Positions 54,478 through 62,017 of a stretch of DNA of 64,000 nucleotides are shown here, one piece after another. Made by a program: the position numbers and the translations under genes. The stretch comes from Pedobacter arcticus A12 (GTDB lineage: Bacteria > Bacteroidota > Bacteroidia > Sphingobacteriales > Sphingobacteriaceae): NCBI RefSeq assembly GCF_000302595.1, contig NZ_JH947125.1, positions 704,299 through 768,298 on the forward strand. Reading direction: 5' to 3'. How positions within the stretch are numbered: position 1 is the stretch's first letter; each line of letters starts with the position of its first letter. Under the pieces are notes generated by a model. The model saw nothing but the letters and a program-made list of their open reading frames with translations, was not told the origin of the DNA and did not search any database.

Positions 54478-55578
54478 ATGGCTTTACAGTGCGGAATAGT
54501 TGGGCTACCTAACGTCGGAAAATCAACCTTGTTTAATTGTTTGTCTAATGCAAAAGCACAAGCGGCAAATTTTCCTTTTTGTACCATCGAACCTAATATT
54601 GGGGTAATTACAGTTCCAGATGATCGATTGACTAAATTAACCGAATTAGTTAAACCTCAGCGTATTGTGCCAAATACTATTGAAATTGTTGATATTGCGG
54701 GTTTGGTAAAAGGCGCTTCAAAAGGAGAGGGCTTAGGAAACCAGTTTTTAGGAAATATTAGAGCCACAAACGCAATTATACATGTTTTAAGATGCTTTGA
54801 GGATGATAACGTAATCCATGTTGATGGTTCTGTTGATCCAATTAGAGATAAAGAAATTATCGATACGGAATTGCAATTGAAAGATTTGGATACGGTTAGT
54901 AAGCGAATCCAAAAAGTGGAAAAAATGGCAAAAACAGGTAATGATAAAGATGCTAAACGCACTTTTGAGATTTTGTCTGTCGTTAAAAACCATTTAGAAA
55001 GCGGAAAATCTGCTCGTACAGCTCCAATAACTGTTGATGATTTCGAGTTTATTGAAGATTTAAGTCTGCTTACCGTAAAGCCGGTTTTATATGTTTGTAA
55101 CGTAGACGAGGCATCTGTAAATACAGGAAACAAGTATGTTGATCTGGTAAAAGAGGCAGTTAAAGATGAAGACGCTGAGGTGTTGATTATTTCTGCTAAA
55201 ATCGAGTCTGAAATTGCCGAACTAGAAGATTACGAAGAGCGTACGATGTTTTTAGATGATTTAGGCTTAAAAGAATCTGGTGTTGCAAAGTTGATCAGAG
55301 CGGCTTACCGTCTTTTAGATTTATATACTTATTTTACAGCAGGAGTACAGGAGGTTAGAGCCTGGACAATTACCAAAGGCTTCACCGCACCACAGGCAGC
55401 AGGTGTAATTCACTCCGATTTTGAAAAAGGATTTATTAGAGCAGAGGTAATTAAATATAACGACTTTGTAACTTTAGGTTCGGAAAACGCATGTAAAGAT
55501 GCTGGTAAACTAGGTGTAGAAGGTAAAACTTATGTAGTTGAAGATGGTGATATTATGCATTTTAGATTTAACGTATAA
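54478..55578 (+). CDS. ychF: Ribosome-binding GTPase/ATPase YchF (OLA1 family)
   Basis: 366 residues, full length for the family. G1 motif GLPNVGKSTLFNCLS, G2 region ANFPFCTIEPNIG, G3 DIAGLVKGASKGEGLGNQF, and the altered G4 VCNVDEAS that favours ATP over GTP in YchF. A coiled-coil insert and a C-terminal TGS domain (AWTITKGFTAPQAAGVIHSD) follow. It binds ribosomes and affects translation and stress responses. Housekeeping gene; start at 54478 follows a usual AT-rich leader. Confidence 0.97.
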   Translation: MALQCGIVGLPNVGKSTLFNCLSNAKAQAANFPFCTIEPNIGVITVPDDRLTKLTELVKPQRIVPNTIEIVDIAGLVKGASKGEGLGNQFLGNIRATNAIIHVLRCFEDDNVIHVDGSVDPIRDKEIIDTELQLKDLDTVSKRIQKVEKMAKTGNDKDAKRTFEILSVVKNHLESGKSARTAPITVDDFEFIEDLSLLTVKPVLYVCNVDEASVNTGNKYVDLVKEAVKDEDAEVLIISAKIESEIAELEDYEERTMFLDDLGLKESGVAKLIRAAYRLLDLYTYFTAGVQEVRAWTITKGFTAPQAAGVIHSDFEKGFIRAEVIKYNDFVTLGSENACKDAGKLGVEGKTYVVEDGDIMHFRFNV

Positions 55579-55631
55579 TTTTTAATGCAGAGCTTGCGAA
55601 ATTTTTGCAATTTCGCCATCAGATAAATATT

Positions 55632-55703
55632 GCATCCGTAGTTTAATGGATAGAATGTAAGATTCCGGTTCTTACGGTACAGGTTCGATTCCTGTCGGGT
55701 GCA
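55632..55703 (+). tRNA. tRNA-Arg, anticodon CCG
   Basis: 72 nt folding as a tRNA. Acceptor GCATCCG pairs CGGGTGC with one G-T pair. The D arm holds AATGGATAG. Anticodon stem TAAGA/TCTTA has loop TTCCGGT (anticodon CCG, reads CGG). The T arm is CAGGTTCGATTCCTG. The discriminator is A and CCA is not encoded. The next 3.5 kb is mobile or repeat DNA, so its 3' end is a plausible insertion point, though no direct repeat of it was found downstream. Confidence 0.95.
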
Positions 55704-55707
55704 CAAG

Positions 55708-55735
55708 CCTCTTCGTTAATCGGAGAGGTTTTTTT
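55708..55735 (+). terminator. Terminator after tRNA-Arg
   Basis: Stem CCTCTTCG (55708-55715) / CGGAGAGG (55721-55728) with loop TTAAT, followed by seven T. Confidence 0.88.
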
Positions 55736-55757
55736 ATTAAGCTAGTTTTTTAAAAGC

Positions 55758-56051
55758 CTCCGCTAGTGCGAGCTTGTAGCTCGTTCTTTTTTACTTCTTA
55801 GACCAAGTCTATCTCTAAAACTCCCTTTCCTCCGCTAGTGCGAGCTTGTAGCTCGTTCTTTTTTATTTCTTAGACCAAGTCTATCTCAAAATCTCCGCTA
55901 GTGCGAGCTTGTAGCTCGTTCTCTTTTACTTCTTAGACCAAGTCTATCTCTAAAAGTCCTCCGCTAGTGCGAGCTTGTAGCTCGTTTACTTTTACTTCTT
56001 AGACCAAGTCTATCTTCTAAAACTCCGCTAGTGCGAGCTTGTAGCTCGTTC
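55758..56051 (+). repeat. Array of five REP hairpins fused to transposase 3'-end fragments
   Basis: Five copies of a 28-29-bp unit (CTCCGCTAGTGCGAGC followed by TTGTAGCTCGTTC) start near 55758, 55830, 55893, 55958 and 56023. Each holds the hairpin CGAGCT-TGT-AGCTCG. The 34-44-bp linkers are also repeated (TTCTTAGACCAAGTCTATCT) and match the complement of the last codons of the adjacent transposase (VLEIDL then stop). So the repeat unit is the transposase tail plus its REP, amplified in tandem. Confidence 0.9.
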
Positions 56052-56062
56052 TTTTTTATTTC

Positions 56063-56608
56063 TTAGATCAAGTCTATCTCTAAAACACCCTTTCCTCCAC
56101 TGTAATCAATTGCACTACTGTATTTCCAATGATGTGCCTCGGTAACGAAACCGGATATTACTGGGTTCTGATGAATATAATCTACTTTCTGGTCGATCAC
56201 TTCTGCACTCCATAACTCTATGGGATGGTTGTCTTGTTGCCAGAATTGTCGTCTCTTTACATTGCTGTTTTTTAAACCTGCCCGTTCCATTAGCCATAAC
56301 ATCCATTCCTTTCTGCTTTCCTGCGTATTGTTTTCAATTTCATGCTGTAAAGCCTTTGAAGTAAATGTTTTTAGACTCTTCATTAATTCTCCAGGATTAT
56401 TATCTTTTGCCCTAAATATTAAATGCACATGGCTTGGCATTATACACCAGCAGTACAGCTCCAGGCCTTTCTCTTTTCTGCAATAGTCCAAGCTTTCAAT
56501 TATTTTAATAAAATATAAATCCCTTACAAAAACATCCATCCAGTAAACTGTGGCGAAGCTCACAAAGTACAACCCTTCTTTATTATGAAATTTATATTTT
56601 CTGCTCAT
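56063..56608 (-). CDS. REP-associated tyrosine transposase (RAYT, TnpA_REP)
   Basis: 181 residues of the IS200-like Y1 superfamily. It has SRKYKFHNKEGLYFVSFATVY at the start (family strand 1; here given from residue 2), the HUH motif as His60-Val-His62 in WCIMPSHVHLIF, and the catalytic Tyr144 in QKVDYIHQNPV. RAYTs nick and rejoin single-stranded REP hairpins and are thought to spread them without full transposition. REP hairpins flank it in opposite orientation: five copies after the 3' end and one inverted copy at 56623 before the 5' end. The gene appears intact. Confidence 0.92.
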   Translation of the reverse strand: MSRKYKFHNKEGLYFVSFATVYWMDVFVRDLYFIKIIESLDYCRKEKGLELYCWCIMPSHVHLIFRAKDNNPGELMKSLKTFTSKALQHEIENNTQESRKEWMLWLMERAGLKNSNVKRRQFWQQDNHPIELWSAEVIDQKVDYIHQNPVISGFVTEAHHWKYSSAIDYSGGKGVLEIDLI

Positions 56609-56622
56609 TTATTGTTGTTGAA

Positions 56623-56645
56623 GGAACGAGCTACAAGCTCGCACC
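56623..56645 (-). repeat. Inverted REP hairpin at the transposase 5' side
   Basis: GGAACGAGCTACAAGCTCGC followed by ACC, the complement of the REP in the array at 55758. Further inverted copies are at 56964-56986 and 57297-57319, each just upstream of a transposase start, so every full or partial transposase copy has a REP in the same relative place. Confidence 0.88.
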
Positions 56646-56832
56646 AGCTTGGGGAGTTCCATCAATTTCATCAATTTTCGTCTTCATTTGTTTCAATTTC
56701 TGATTTCGGTTAAAATTACCGCCAACTTACATATGTGCAACACTCCGCTAGTGCGAGCTTGTAGCTCGTTCTCTTTATTTCTTAGACCAAGTTTATCTCT
56801 AGAACTCTCTTTCTCCGTTAGTACGAGCTTGT

Positions 56833-56949
56833 AGCTTTCAATTATTTTGATAAAATATAAATCCCTTACAAAAACATCCATCCAGTAAAAGTGGCGAAGC
56901 TCACAAAGTACAACCCTTTTTTGTTATGAAATTTACATTTTCTGCTCAT
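56833..56949 (-). pseudogene. Truncated RAYT copy 1 (5' part only, frameshifted)
   Basis: From the ATG at 56949 it matches the first 38 or so codons of the transposase at 56608, then runs into a REP. Compared with the intact gene it lacks one base near 56890 (CAGTAAAAGTGG against CAGTAAACTGTGG), which breaks the frame. No HUH or Tyr motif remains. Confidence 0.85.
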
Positions 56950-57164
56950 TTATTGTTGTTGAAAGAACGAGCTACAAGCTCGCACCAGCTTGGGAGTTCC
57001 ATCAATTTTCGTCTTTTTTTGTTTCAATTTCTGATTTCGGTTAAAATTACCGCCAACTTACATATGTGCAACACTCCGCTAGTGCGAGCTTGTAGCTCGT
57101 TCTTTTTTATTTCTTAGACCAAGTCTATCTCTAGAACTCTCTTTCTCCGTTAGTGCGAGCTTGT

Positions 57165-57282
57165 AGCTTTCAATTATTTTAATAAAATATAAATCCCTTA
57201 CAAAAACATCCATCCAGTAAACTGTGGCGAAGCTCACAAAGTACAATCCTTCTTTATTATGAAATTTATATTTTCTGCTCAT
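57165..57282 (-). pseudogene. Truncated RAYT copy 2 (5' part only)
   Basis: From the ATG at 57282 the frame matches residues 1-39 of the intact transposase (MSRKYKFHNKEGLYFVSF onward to KIIES), then reads through REP sequence as YKLALTEKESSRDR. The catalytic parts are absent. The reading frame is intact over the matching part, unlike copy 1. Confidence 0.87.
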
Positions 57283-57383
57283 TTATTGTTGTTGAAGGAA
57301 CGAGCTACAAGCTCGCACCAGCTTGGGGAATTGGGATACAAACTGGTCTAAATACTATTTAGATTTTATCGACTGTATAACAA

Positions 57384-57459
57384 GAGCCGTATGAATTGAG
57401 AGGTTCACGTACGGGTCTGTGAGAGGTTTAGGGGTGAAATCCCCCTTTGCCTACTCGAC
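57384..57459 (+). mobile_element. Orphan 3' end (domains V and VI) of a group II intron
   Basis: 57384-57417 is a 34-nt domain V: GAGCCGTATG opens the stem, GAATT and GGTTC pair around a GAGA tetraloop, and ACG forms the two-base bulge side. 57418-57459 is a domain VI-like hairpin (GAGAGGTTTAGGGG ... CCCCC) ending CTACTCGAC, the usual bacterial intron 3' terminus (AY). No reverse transcriptase or 5' GUGYG end is in the window. In the base stem one consensus G-U pair of the AGC triad is a G-G mismatch, so splicing is doubtful. It lies between the last REP and the DUF262 gene. Confidence 0.85.
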
Positions 57460-57476
57460 TAGATGCAGTTTGTTTT

Positions 57477-59228
57477 TTAGATTGTCTTTCCAATAATTTT
57501 TGTGTAATATATTTTGCTTAATTCTTCAGCTCTTAAAATTATAGACTCTTTATCCCAATCATCGTTAGAATTAGTAAATTCTTTAATCCATTTATAAGAA
57601 GATTTTAAATATATTTCTTTTTTGTCCTTAAACGATTTATCTCCAGCTTGATTATTTAATTTTTCTTCCAACAATATTAGATTACCGATATTTAAAGACT
57701 CGCTATCAACTTTTTCAGATCTTATATGTTCAATTGTTCCATTGTCAGAAAAGACATCAACATTCTCATAATAAGAGTTTATCTTATTTATAATATACTT
57801 TGATTTTATATTATTTGGATGGTCTTTCTTTGAAAATGTAAGTTCAATAAATTTCTTTGAGAATTCTGAGTAATTGGGAAATAAGTTATCTAAAGGTGCT
57901 ATTAAATTTTCATCAATAATGTCATTTGCATTAGTCTTGTTTTTTGCTGAATTTAAGCCTATTGCAAATTTTGAATATGTGTTCTCAAACCTGTTTGCTC
58001 TTCCAGAAAAAATTGAGCTGTATGCGAAATGAAAATTTTCCAAAAATGTAATTGTATTTTTGAATTTTGCAGTAGAGATTAAATCTTTATCTTTTGCTTT
58101 ATATAAAGAAAGAATAGCGATTCTGACTTGAACTATATTGAAATAATTCATTAAAACATTTAAACTTTGAACTAGCCAAAAATATTCTTTTCTATTTCCG
58201 TAATCTTCACGGTTAGGGTTTAATATTTTTATATATGTAGTTGAATCGCTTTCTATTTCCCTCAGGAAATTTTTATATCTTTCTTTTGTTTTTGGTTTAA
58301 TCTCTTTTTGAAAATCATCGTATAGTTTTGATCCAGAAGTTTTTTTATAATTACTGATCCAAAAATGTCTATAAAATGTAGCTAATCCTATTGTTTCCTT
58401 TCCAGAAATTAAATTTTGTTTAATAACATTCCATTTTATTTCTGCAAAGTCAGCAGATCCTTTATCATCAACTATTTCAAATATTTTATTTTTAATTAGA
58501 TCAACATGGGATAGTTTTTTTCCTTTTGCGTTTAAAATTTCAAATATCATATTAGCATTCTCTTTATCGAATGTTGATATTGAAATAAAAATCGTATTTA
58601 AAATTTGATCACGTATAGCTTTTAAAATGTCAATATAAGATAGATCGTCTACATCTTTACTACCTAATTTTTTTTTAAGATGAATTCTTAACTTTTTCTC
58701 TTCAAGATTTTCAAACAAATATTGGAAGGATTCTTTGATACATTCTTCTTCTTCTGTTGTTGTAGGTTGAGTGTCGATTTTATCACGATCTTGAATGTAA
58801 AATGAAAAATATGGATAATGAGTTTTGCTTTCTAAAACTCGAACTTCATTTCCATCGTCATCTTCATTCATAATATATTTAAATATCTGAGTACTTAATT
58901 TTTCTTCTCCAAGTATTTTAAATCTATCAGATAATGCAGAAAATATTATGGTTATCGTTGTAATTCTTTGTTGTCCATCAACAACTAATATTGATTTTGA
59001 CTCATCAGTATTTTCAGAATAATCACCAATAAATAACATAGTGCCTAAAAAATAACTTGAAGTTTCTAATTTTCCTTCTTTTATATCTAAACAACTAATC
59101 ATGTCATCAAGGAACTCTTGATAATTTTTTTTATCCCAAGAATACTCTCTTTGAAATCTTGGAATAGAAAATTGTTTGCCTGAATTTAGAAGTTCTCTAA
59201 TTGTTTTATCTATTGGTTTAATATTCAT
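57477..59228 (-). CDS. DUF262/DUF1524 protein (GmrSD-like, possible type IV restriction)
   Basis: 583 residues. N-terminal DUF262 (ParB-like nucleotide-using fold): IPRFQREYSW at 22-31, FLGTMLFIGDY near 60 and DGQQRIT at 84-90. C-terminal DUF1524 (His-Me/HNH-like nuclease): GTIEHIRSE with His501, then LNIGNLILLEEKLNNQAG and FKDKKEIYLKSS. The two together are the GmrS+GmrD layout in one chain, known for cutting modified phage DNA. The coding region is markedly AT-rich even for this genome and is surrounded by mobile remnants, so it is probably acquired. No partner gene is adjacent. Confidence 0.85.
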   Translation of the reverse strand: MNIKPIDKTIRELLNSGKQFSIPRFQREYSWDKKNYQEFLDDMISCLDIKEGKLETSSYFLGTMLFIGDYSENTDESKSILVVDGQQRITTITIIFSALSDRFKILGEEKLSTQIFKYIMNEDDDGNEVRVLESKTHYPYFSFYIQDRDKIDTQPTTTEEEECIKESFQYLFENLEEKKLRIHLKKKLGSKDVDDLSYIDILKAIRDQILNTIFISISTFDKENANMIFEILNAKGKKLSHVDLIKNKIFEIVDDKGSADFAEIKWNVIKQNLISGKETIGLATFYRHFWISNYKKTSGSKLYDDFQKEIKPKTKERYKNFLREIESDSTTYIKILNPNREDYGNRKEYFWLVQSLNVLMNYFNIVQVRIAILSLYKAKDKDLISTAKFKNTITFLENFHFAYSSIFSGRANRFENTYSKFAIGLNSAKNKTNANDIIDENLIAPLDNLFPNYSEFSKKFIELTFSKKDHPNNIKSKYIINKINSYYENVDVFSDNGTIEHIRSEKVDSESLNIGNLILLEEKLNNQAGDKSFKDKKEIYLKSSYKWIKEFTNSNDDWDKESIILRAEELSKIYYTKIIGKTI

Positions 59229-59685
59229 AATTAAATATTTGTTATTTTATTGGTCTGGTCACTTTTTCAAATTGCATCTAACTTACATATATGTGCAACA
59301 CACCCCCCCCACATATACAACTCACATCAGCTAAACACACTCAACTCCTCATCACACAAATACATTATTAAATCTACGAAAATAAAATACACAATAAAAC
59401 ATAATTATTCTCATAACTTCATTCATGTGCAACAATATTGTTTATAAGGAAAGCTATAGGCTAAATAGAGAAAGTGTATGAAAGCATCTATCTTCTACAG
59501 AAATCAATAACGATTTAAAAGCCGTCTGTGGCAAAAAAGAGGCTTCTATTTTAAAGAGCGGATTAGAAATATAAACCAATAAAAATTTTTATTAAAAAAA
59601 ACGAAACTTTTTTAAAATCGCATACGTTAAAATTTACAGCTTAATATAATTAATTATTACCTACTGATTAAAACAGATTTCATTT
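59229..59685. other. 457-bp AT-rich intergenic region with a copy of the ACTTACATAT...GTGCAAC element
   Basis: AACTTACATATATGTGCAAC at 59280-59299 repeats, with two extra bases, the element found in both truncated RAYT modules (56725, 57057). It is followed by a run of eight C (59303-59310). The rest shows no coding frame of substance and no RNA fold that I can see. It must contain the promoter of the HTH gene at 59686. Confidence 0.55.
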
Positions 59686-59889
59686 ATGCAAGAACCTTTT
59701 AATAGAAGGCTGGTATTCACTGTTAAAGATTTGCAGGATATAACAGGTTTTGGCTTAGTAAAGTGTCGTGAGATCATGAAAGATATGCGAACAACCTATA
59801 AGCTACCCAAACATCAGTTCTTGCTGGTGTACCACGCCAGTAAATACCTTAGGGTGCCTACAAAAGAACTATTGTTGCGGATGCGCTAA
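59686..59889 (+). CDS. Small helix-turn-helix-like protein
   Basis: 67 residues: FTVKDLQDITGFGLVKCREIMK looks like a winged or excisionase-like HTH (helix, ITG turn, recognition helix), with a basic C-terminal part (ASKYLRVPTKELLLRMR). Similar short proteins in Bacteroidetes are annotated as DNA-binding or DUF3853-like. No partner integrase is visible. The stop codon is followed at once by the 21-bp repeat array, so the two may be functionally linked. Confidence 0.65.
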   Translation: MQEPFNRRLVFTVKDLQDITGFGLVKCREIMKDMRTTYKLPKHQFLLVYHASKYLRVPTKELLLRMR

Positions 59890-59917
59890 AAACAATGGAG
59901 TATTTTAGGTGTTGCTA

Positions 59918-60318
59918 AAGCTGGCAATTTGGTTTTACAGCTCATGTTTTGCAAAGCAAAGGGCTTTTTCTTCTTTCTTAAAAGCCAAAATAAGCTATAC
60001 GTATACCCCCTGTGATGGATTAGAGCTTGTGTTTTTATCCATTGCTGCTTATCATCAAAGGTTGCAAGAACGATTGCGTTCAAAACAAAACTTCATATGT
60101 TCGGTACATGGCCTCTTTTTTTACACACAAAGCTGTATGTTTTCAATCCGAGCTTGATGTATTTAAAACAAAGCTCTGTGTATTTAAGATAAACCTCTGA
60201 GTTTTTAATACAGCGTTTCGTGTTTCCAGAGGAAACCTTCCTGTTATTAATACCTGGCCTTATGTTTTTAAAATAAATGCCGATGTATTCTTTAAGGAGG
60301 TAATGTCTCCTCCGTCTA
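59918..60318. repeat. Array of degenerate 21-bp tandem repeats
   Basis: The region can be cut into units of 21 bp (a few of 20, 23 or 24) with a loose pattern A-G-C-T-T-x-x-T-G-T-x-T-T-T-x-A-A-A-x-A-A. The best series is 60089, 60110, 60131 (20 bp), 60151, 60172, 60193, 60214, 60235, 60256, 60277, 60298. Examples: AGCTTGATGTATTTAAAACA and AGCTCTGTGTATTTAAGATA. Weaker units run back to about 59918. Because 21 is a multiple of three, a 106-codon minus-strand frame stays open across it with a seven-residue period; I do not call that a gene. No spacers, so it is not CRISPR. Confidence 0.75.
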
Positions 60319-60555
60319 ATTGGTTTCTTGAATACCAATGTTGGAATAAGGCGTTTTTGCGTTTGAAATTTTGCCAATTGCTGGCTTAAACAAGTGAAAC
60401 GAGCTGAAAGCAATGCGGGAAATAGCTATAATTTAAAACAAAAAAGAACATATTGTATCCTATTGTGTTTTTTCCGATGGTGGCTATTGTATTGTTTTTT
60501 AATGTCTTACTAAATTTAATATGCAGGAACTAATTCCTGCCCTAAATCATTTTTT

Positions 60556-61176
60556 ATGAAGACACCATCTTTAGTTACAGATTACTCTAGATTATCAGAT
60601 GCTAACTTAGAGTTTAAAGGACAATCAATTATCCTATCACTTACCGGCAACCCTACATTTCCGGTAACAACGCCTACACTTGCCGACTTTACCGCCTTGA
60701 AAGTTGCATTTTCTACTTCGCTAGCCAATGCGTTGGATGGTGGGCGCACAAACATTGCAATAAAAAATACAGACCGTTTGGCTTTAATTAACAGCATGCG
60801 TTTTTTGGCCGCTAACATTGAGTCTTTGGCGCAGGGTGATAAAGCCAAATTGCTAAGCAGTGGTTTTGACTTGTCTGCTACCGGTGAAACCGTTCCACCA
60901 CTCTCGGCACCTGTGGAGTTTAAACTTGTGGACGGGATTAATCCTGGCGAAATCAGTTCGGTAGTTAAACCAGTAGCACAAGCAGTGGCTTACAGTCACG
61001 AGTACACCTTCACGGCGCCAGACGAAGCTACTGTATGGTCTGTTAAATCTGGCACTAGCCGAAAAATTTTGCTGTCGGGTTTACCTAGCGGACAAAGAAT
61101 ATTTGTACGAGTGGCCGCTATTGGCCGGAAAGGGCAGGAGGCTTATACCAATACCCTTTCTAGGGTGGTACAGTAG
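60556..61176 (+). CDS. Conserved hypothetical protein with FN3-like C-terminal half
   Basis: 206 residues without signal peptide. The N-terminal half is helical (LADFTALKVAFSTSLANALD, TDRLALINSMRFLAANIESLA). The C-terminal half, after a Pro-rich linker (VPPLSAPVEF), has the pattern of a fibronectin type III domain: VAYSHEYTFTAPDEATVW, LLSGLPSGQRIFVRVAAIG, KGQEAYTN. I recall similar unnamed proteins in many Bacteroidetes, but no function. It sits 240 bp downstream of the 21-bp repeat array and ends with a terminator. Confidence 0.72.
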   Translation: MKTPSLVTDYSRLSDANLEFKGQSIILSLTGNPTFPVTTPTLADFTALKVAFSTSLANALDGGRTNIAIKNTDRLALINSMRFLAANIESLAQGDKAKLLSSGFDLSATGETVPPLSAPVEFKLVDGINPGEISSVVKPVAQAVAYSHEYTFTAPDEATVWSVKSGTSRKILLSGLPSGQRIFVRVAAIGRKGQEAYTNTLSRVVQ

Positions 61177-61187
61177 TGGTAAATACA

Positions 61188-61232
61188 ATCCGTTTGCTAA
61201 AAAGCTTAAAATTTTTTGGCAAACGGTTTTTG
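61188..61232 (+). terminator. Terminator after the 206-aa gene
   Basis: Stem CCGTTTGC (near 61190) / GCAAACGG with an A/T-rich extension of the stem and a following T run. Confidence 0.75.
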
Positions 61233-61381
61233 TTGATCTATTAACGTTTTATGGGGTACAGATTTTAAAGCGAAACCAATTGCGTCGGGCTTTATCCCGA
61301 TGATCAGTTAGATTTAAAAATGCTTTACCCAAAACAAATGATTCCATTATAACAAGGGGAAAGCCCGTTTCGAGTGATATT

Positions 61382-61443
61382 AACCCCCAACAACCCAACC
61401 AACTAACCACCCAACCAACTAACCACCTAACCACCAACATAAC
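61382..61443. repeat. Low-complexity CCAACCAACTAACCACC tract
   Basis: Sixty bases of A, C and T with repeated CCAACCAACTAACCACC-type units, G-free until the ATAACG that begins the convergent coding end. Same character as 37915-37984. It lies at the 3' ends of two convergent genes and runs into the SRPBCC stop region. Confidence 0.7.
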
Positions 61444-61903
61444 GCCCAAAAAGCTCCTCCACCGCCTTCTCTCTATAATTAAAAATCTCTTGAGTTTGCT
61501 TAGCTACAATAATAGCGTTTGCAATTTGCCCGATAAATCCAAACGGAATACCATAAGTTAATCGGTCTTTCATCAATACGCCACCATCAATTTCTTCAAA
61601 ATGATGCTCGTGGTGCCAGAATTTGAACGGACCAAAACGTTGCTCATCAATAAAGTATTTGTTTTCCTTAACCGTGGTAATCTCCGTCATCCAATCCATT
61701 TTAATGCCTAGCAAAGGCGAAACTTTATAGGTGATGATCATACCTTCGTACATCTTGGTTTTCTCCGTATAATCGGAAGTGACCACAAAACTCATACTAG
61801 GCGGCGTAATTTTAGATAGGTTTAGCGGAGAAGAGAAAAAATCCCAAGCTTCTTGCAAGGTAATAGGCAGTTTCTGTTCAAAAAATTGATGATAAGTTTT
61901 CAT
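61427..61903 (-). CDS. SRPBCC-family ligand-binding protein
   Basis: 158 residues opening YHQFFEQKLPITLQEAWDFFSSPLNLSKITPP, shown here as the typical SRPBCC start (QEAWDFFSSP then LSKITPP), with GIKMDWMTEI, FKFWHHEHHFEEID and VLMKDRLTYGIPFG. Such proteins have a helix-grip fold with a hydrophobic pocket; many Bacteroidetes homologues are simply called SRPBCC or cell-division-inhibitor-like. Function unknown. Stop lies in the CCACC tract. Confidence 0.82.
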   Translation of the reverse strand: MKTYHQFFEQKLPITLQEAWDFFSSPLNLSKITPPSMSFVVTSDYTEKTKMYEGMIITYKVSPLLGIKMDWMTEITTVKENKYFIDEQRFGPFKFWHHEHHFEEIDGGVLMKDRLTYGIPFGFIGQIANAIIVAKQTQEIFNYREKAVEELFGRYVGG

Positions 61904-62017
61904 ATCAGCTTAAACAGTTGATTTAAGAAAAGGTTTGTACAAACGCTCTATTTATAATTCAAACTATGCTACTGGGTTTGAAGGTGTATTTCGCCTGTTT
62001 TTGCGATATAGGCCACG

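Larger units (their letters stand above)
56646..57319. repeat. Two tandem modules of about 331-341 bp (REP plus truncated transposase)
   Basis: Module 1 (56646-56986) and module 2 (56987-57319) share the order: AGCTTGGG(G)AGTTCC spacer, TTTCAATTTCTGATTTCGG, ACTTACATATGTGCAAC, plus-strand REP (56743-56771; 57074-57102), transposase tail linker, a second REP that breaks off at GCTTGTAGCT, transposase 5' fragment, and inverted REP. The offset between matching points is 331 bp. The REP-transposase fusion is at the shared tetranucleotide AGCT in both modules, so the deletion came first and tandem duplication later. Confidence 0.85.

Noticed and set aside
55758-56051. CRISPR-like array (five repeats of about 28 bp with 34-44-bp spacers)
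   Set aside because: The spacers are near-identical to each other and to the transposase 3' end, the repeat is a REP hairpin, and no cas gene is present.
59303-59310. Run of eight C as a phase-variation switch
   Set aside because: It lies about 375 bp before the nearest start and is not in a coding frame or in a recognisable promoter spacer.
55632-59686. Integrative element using tRNA-Arg as attachment site
   Set aside because: No integrase and no second copy of the tRNA 3' end were found in the window; the region looks like serial small insertions instead.
60093-60413. 106-codon minus-strand frame
   Set aside because: It runs across the 21-bp repeats with a seven-residue period and has no family likeness; it is open because 21 is divisible by three.
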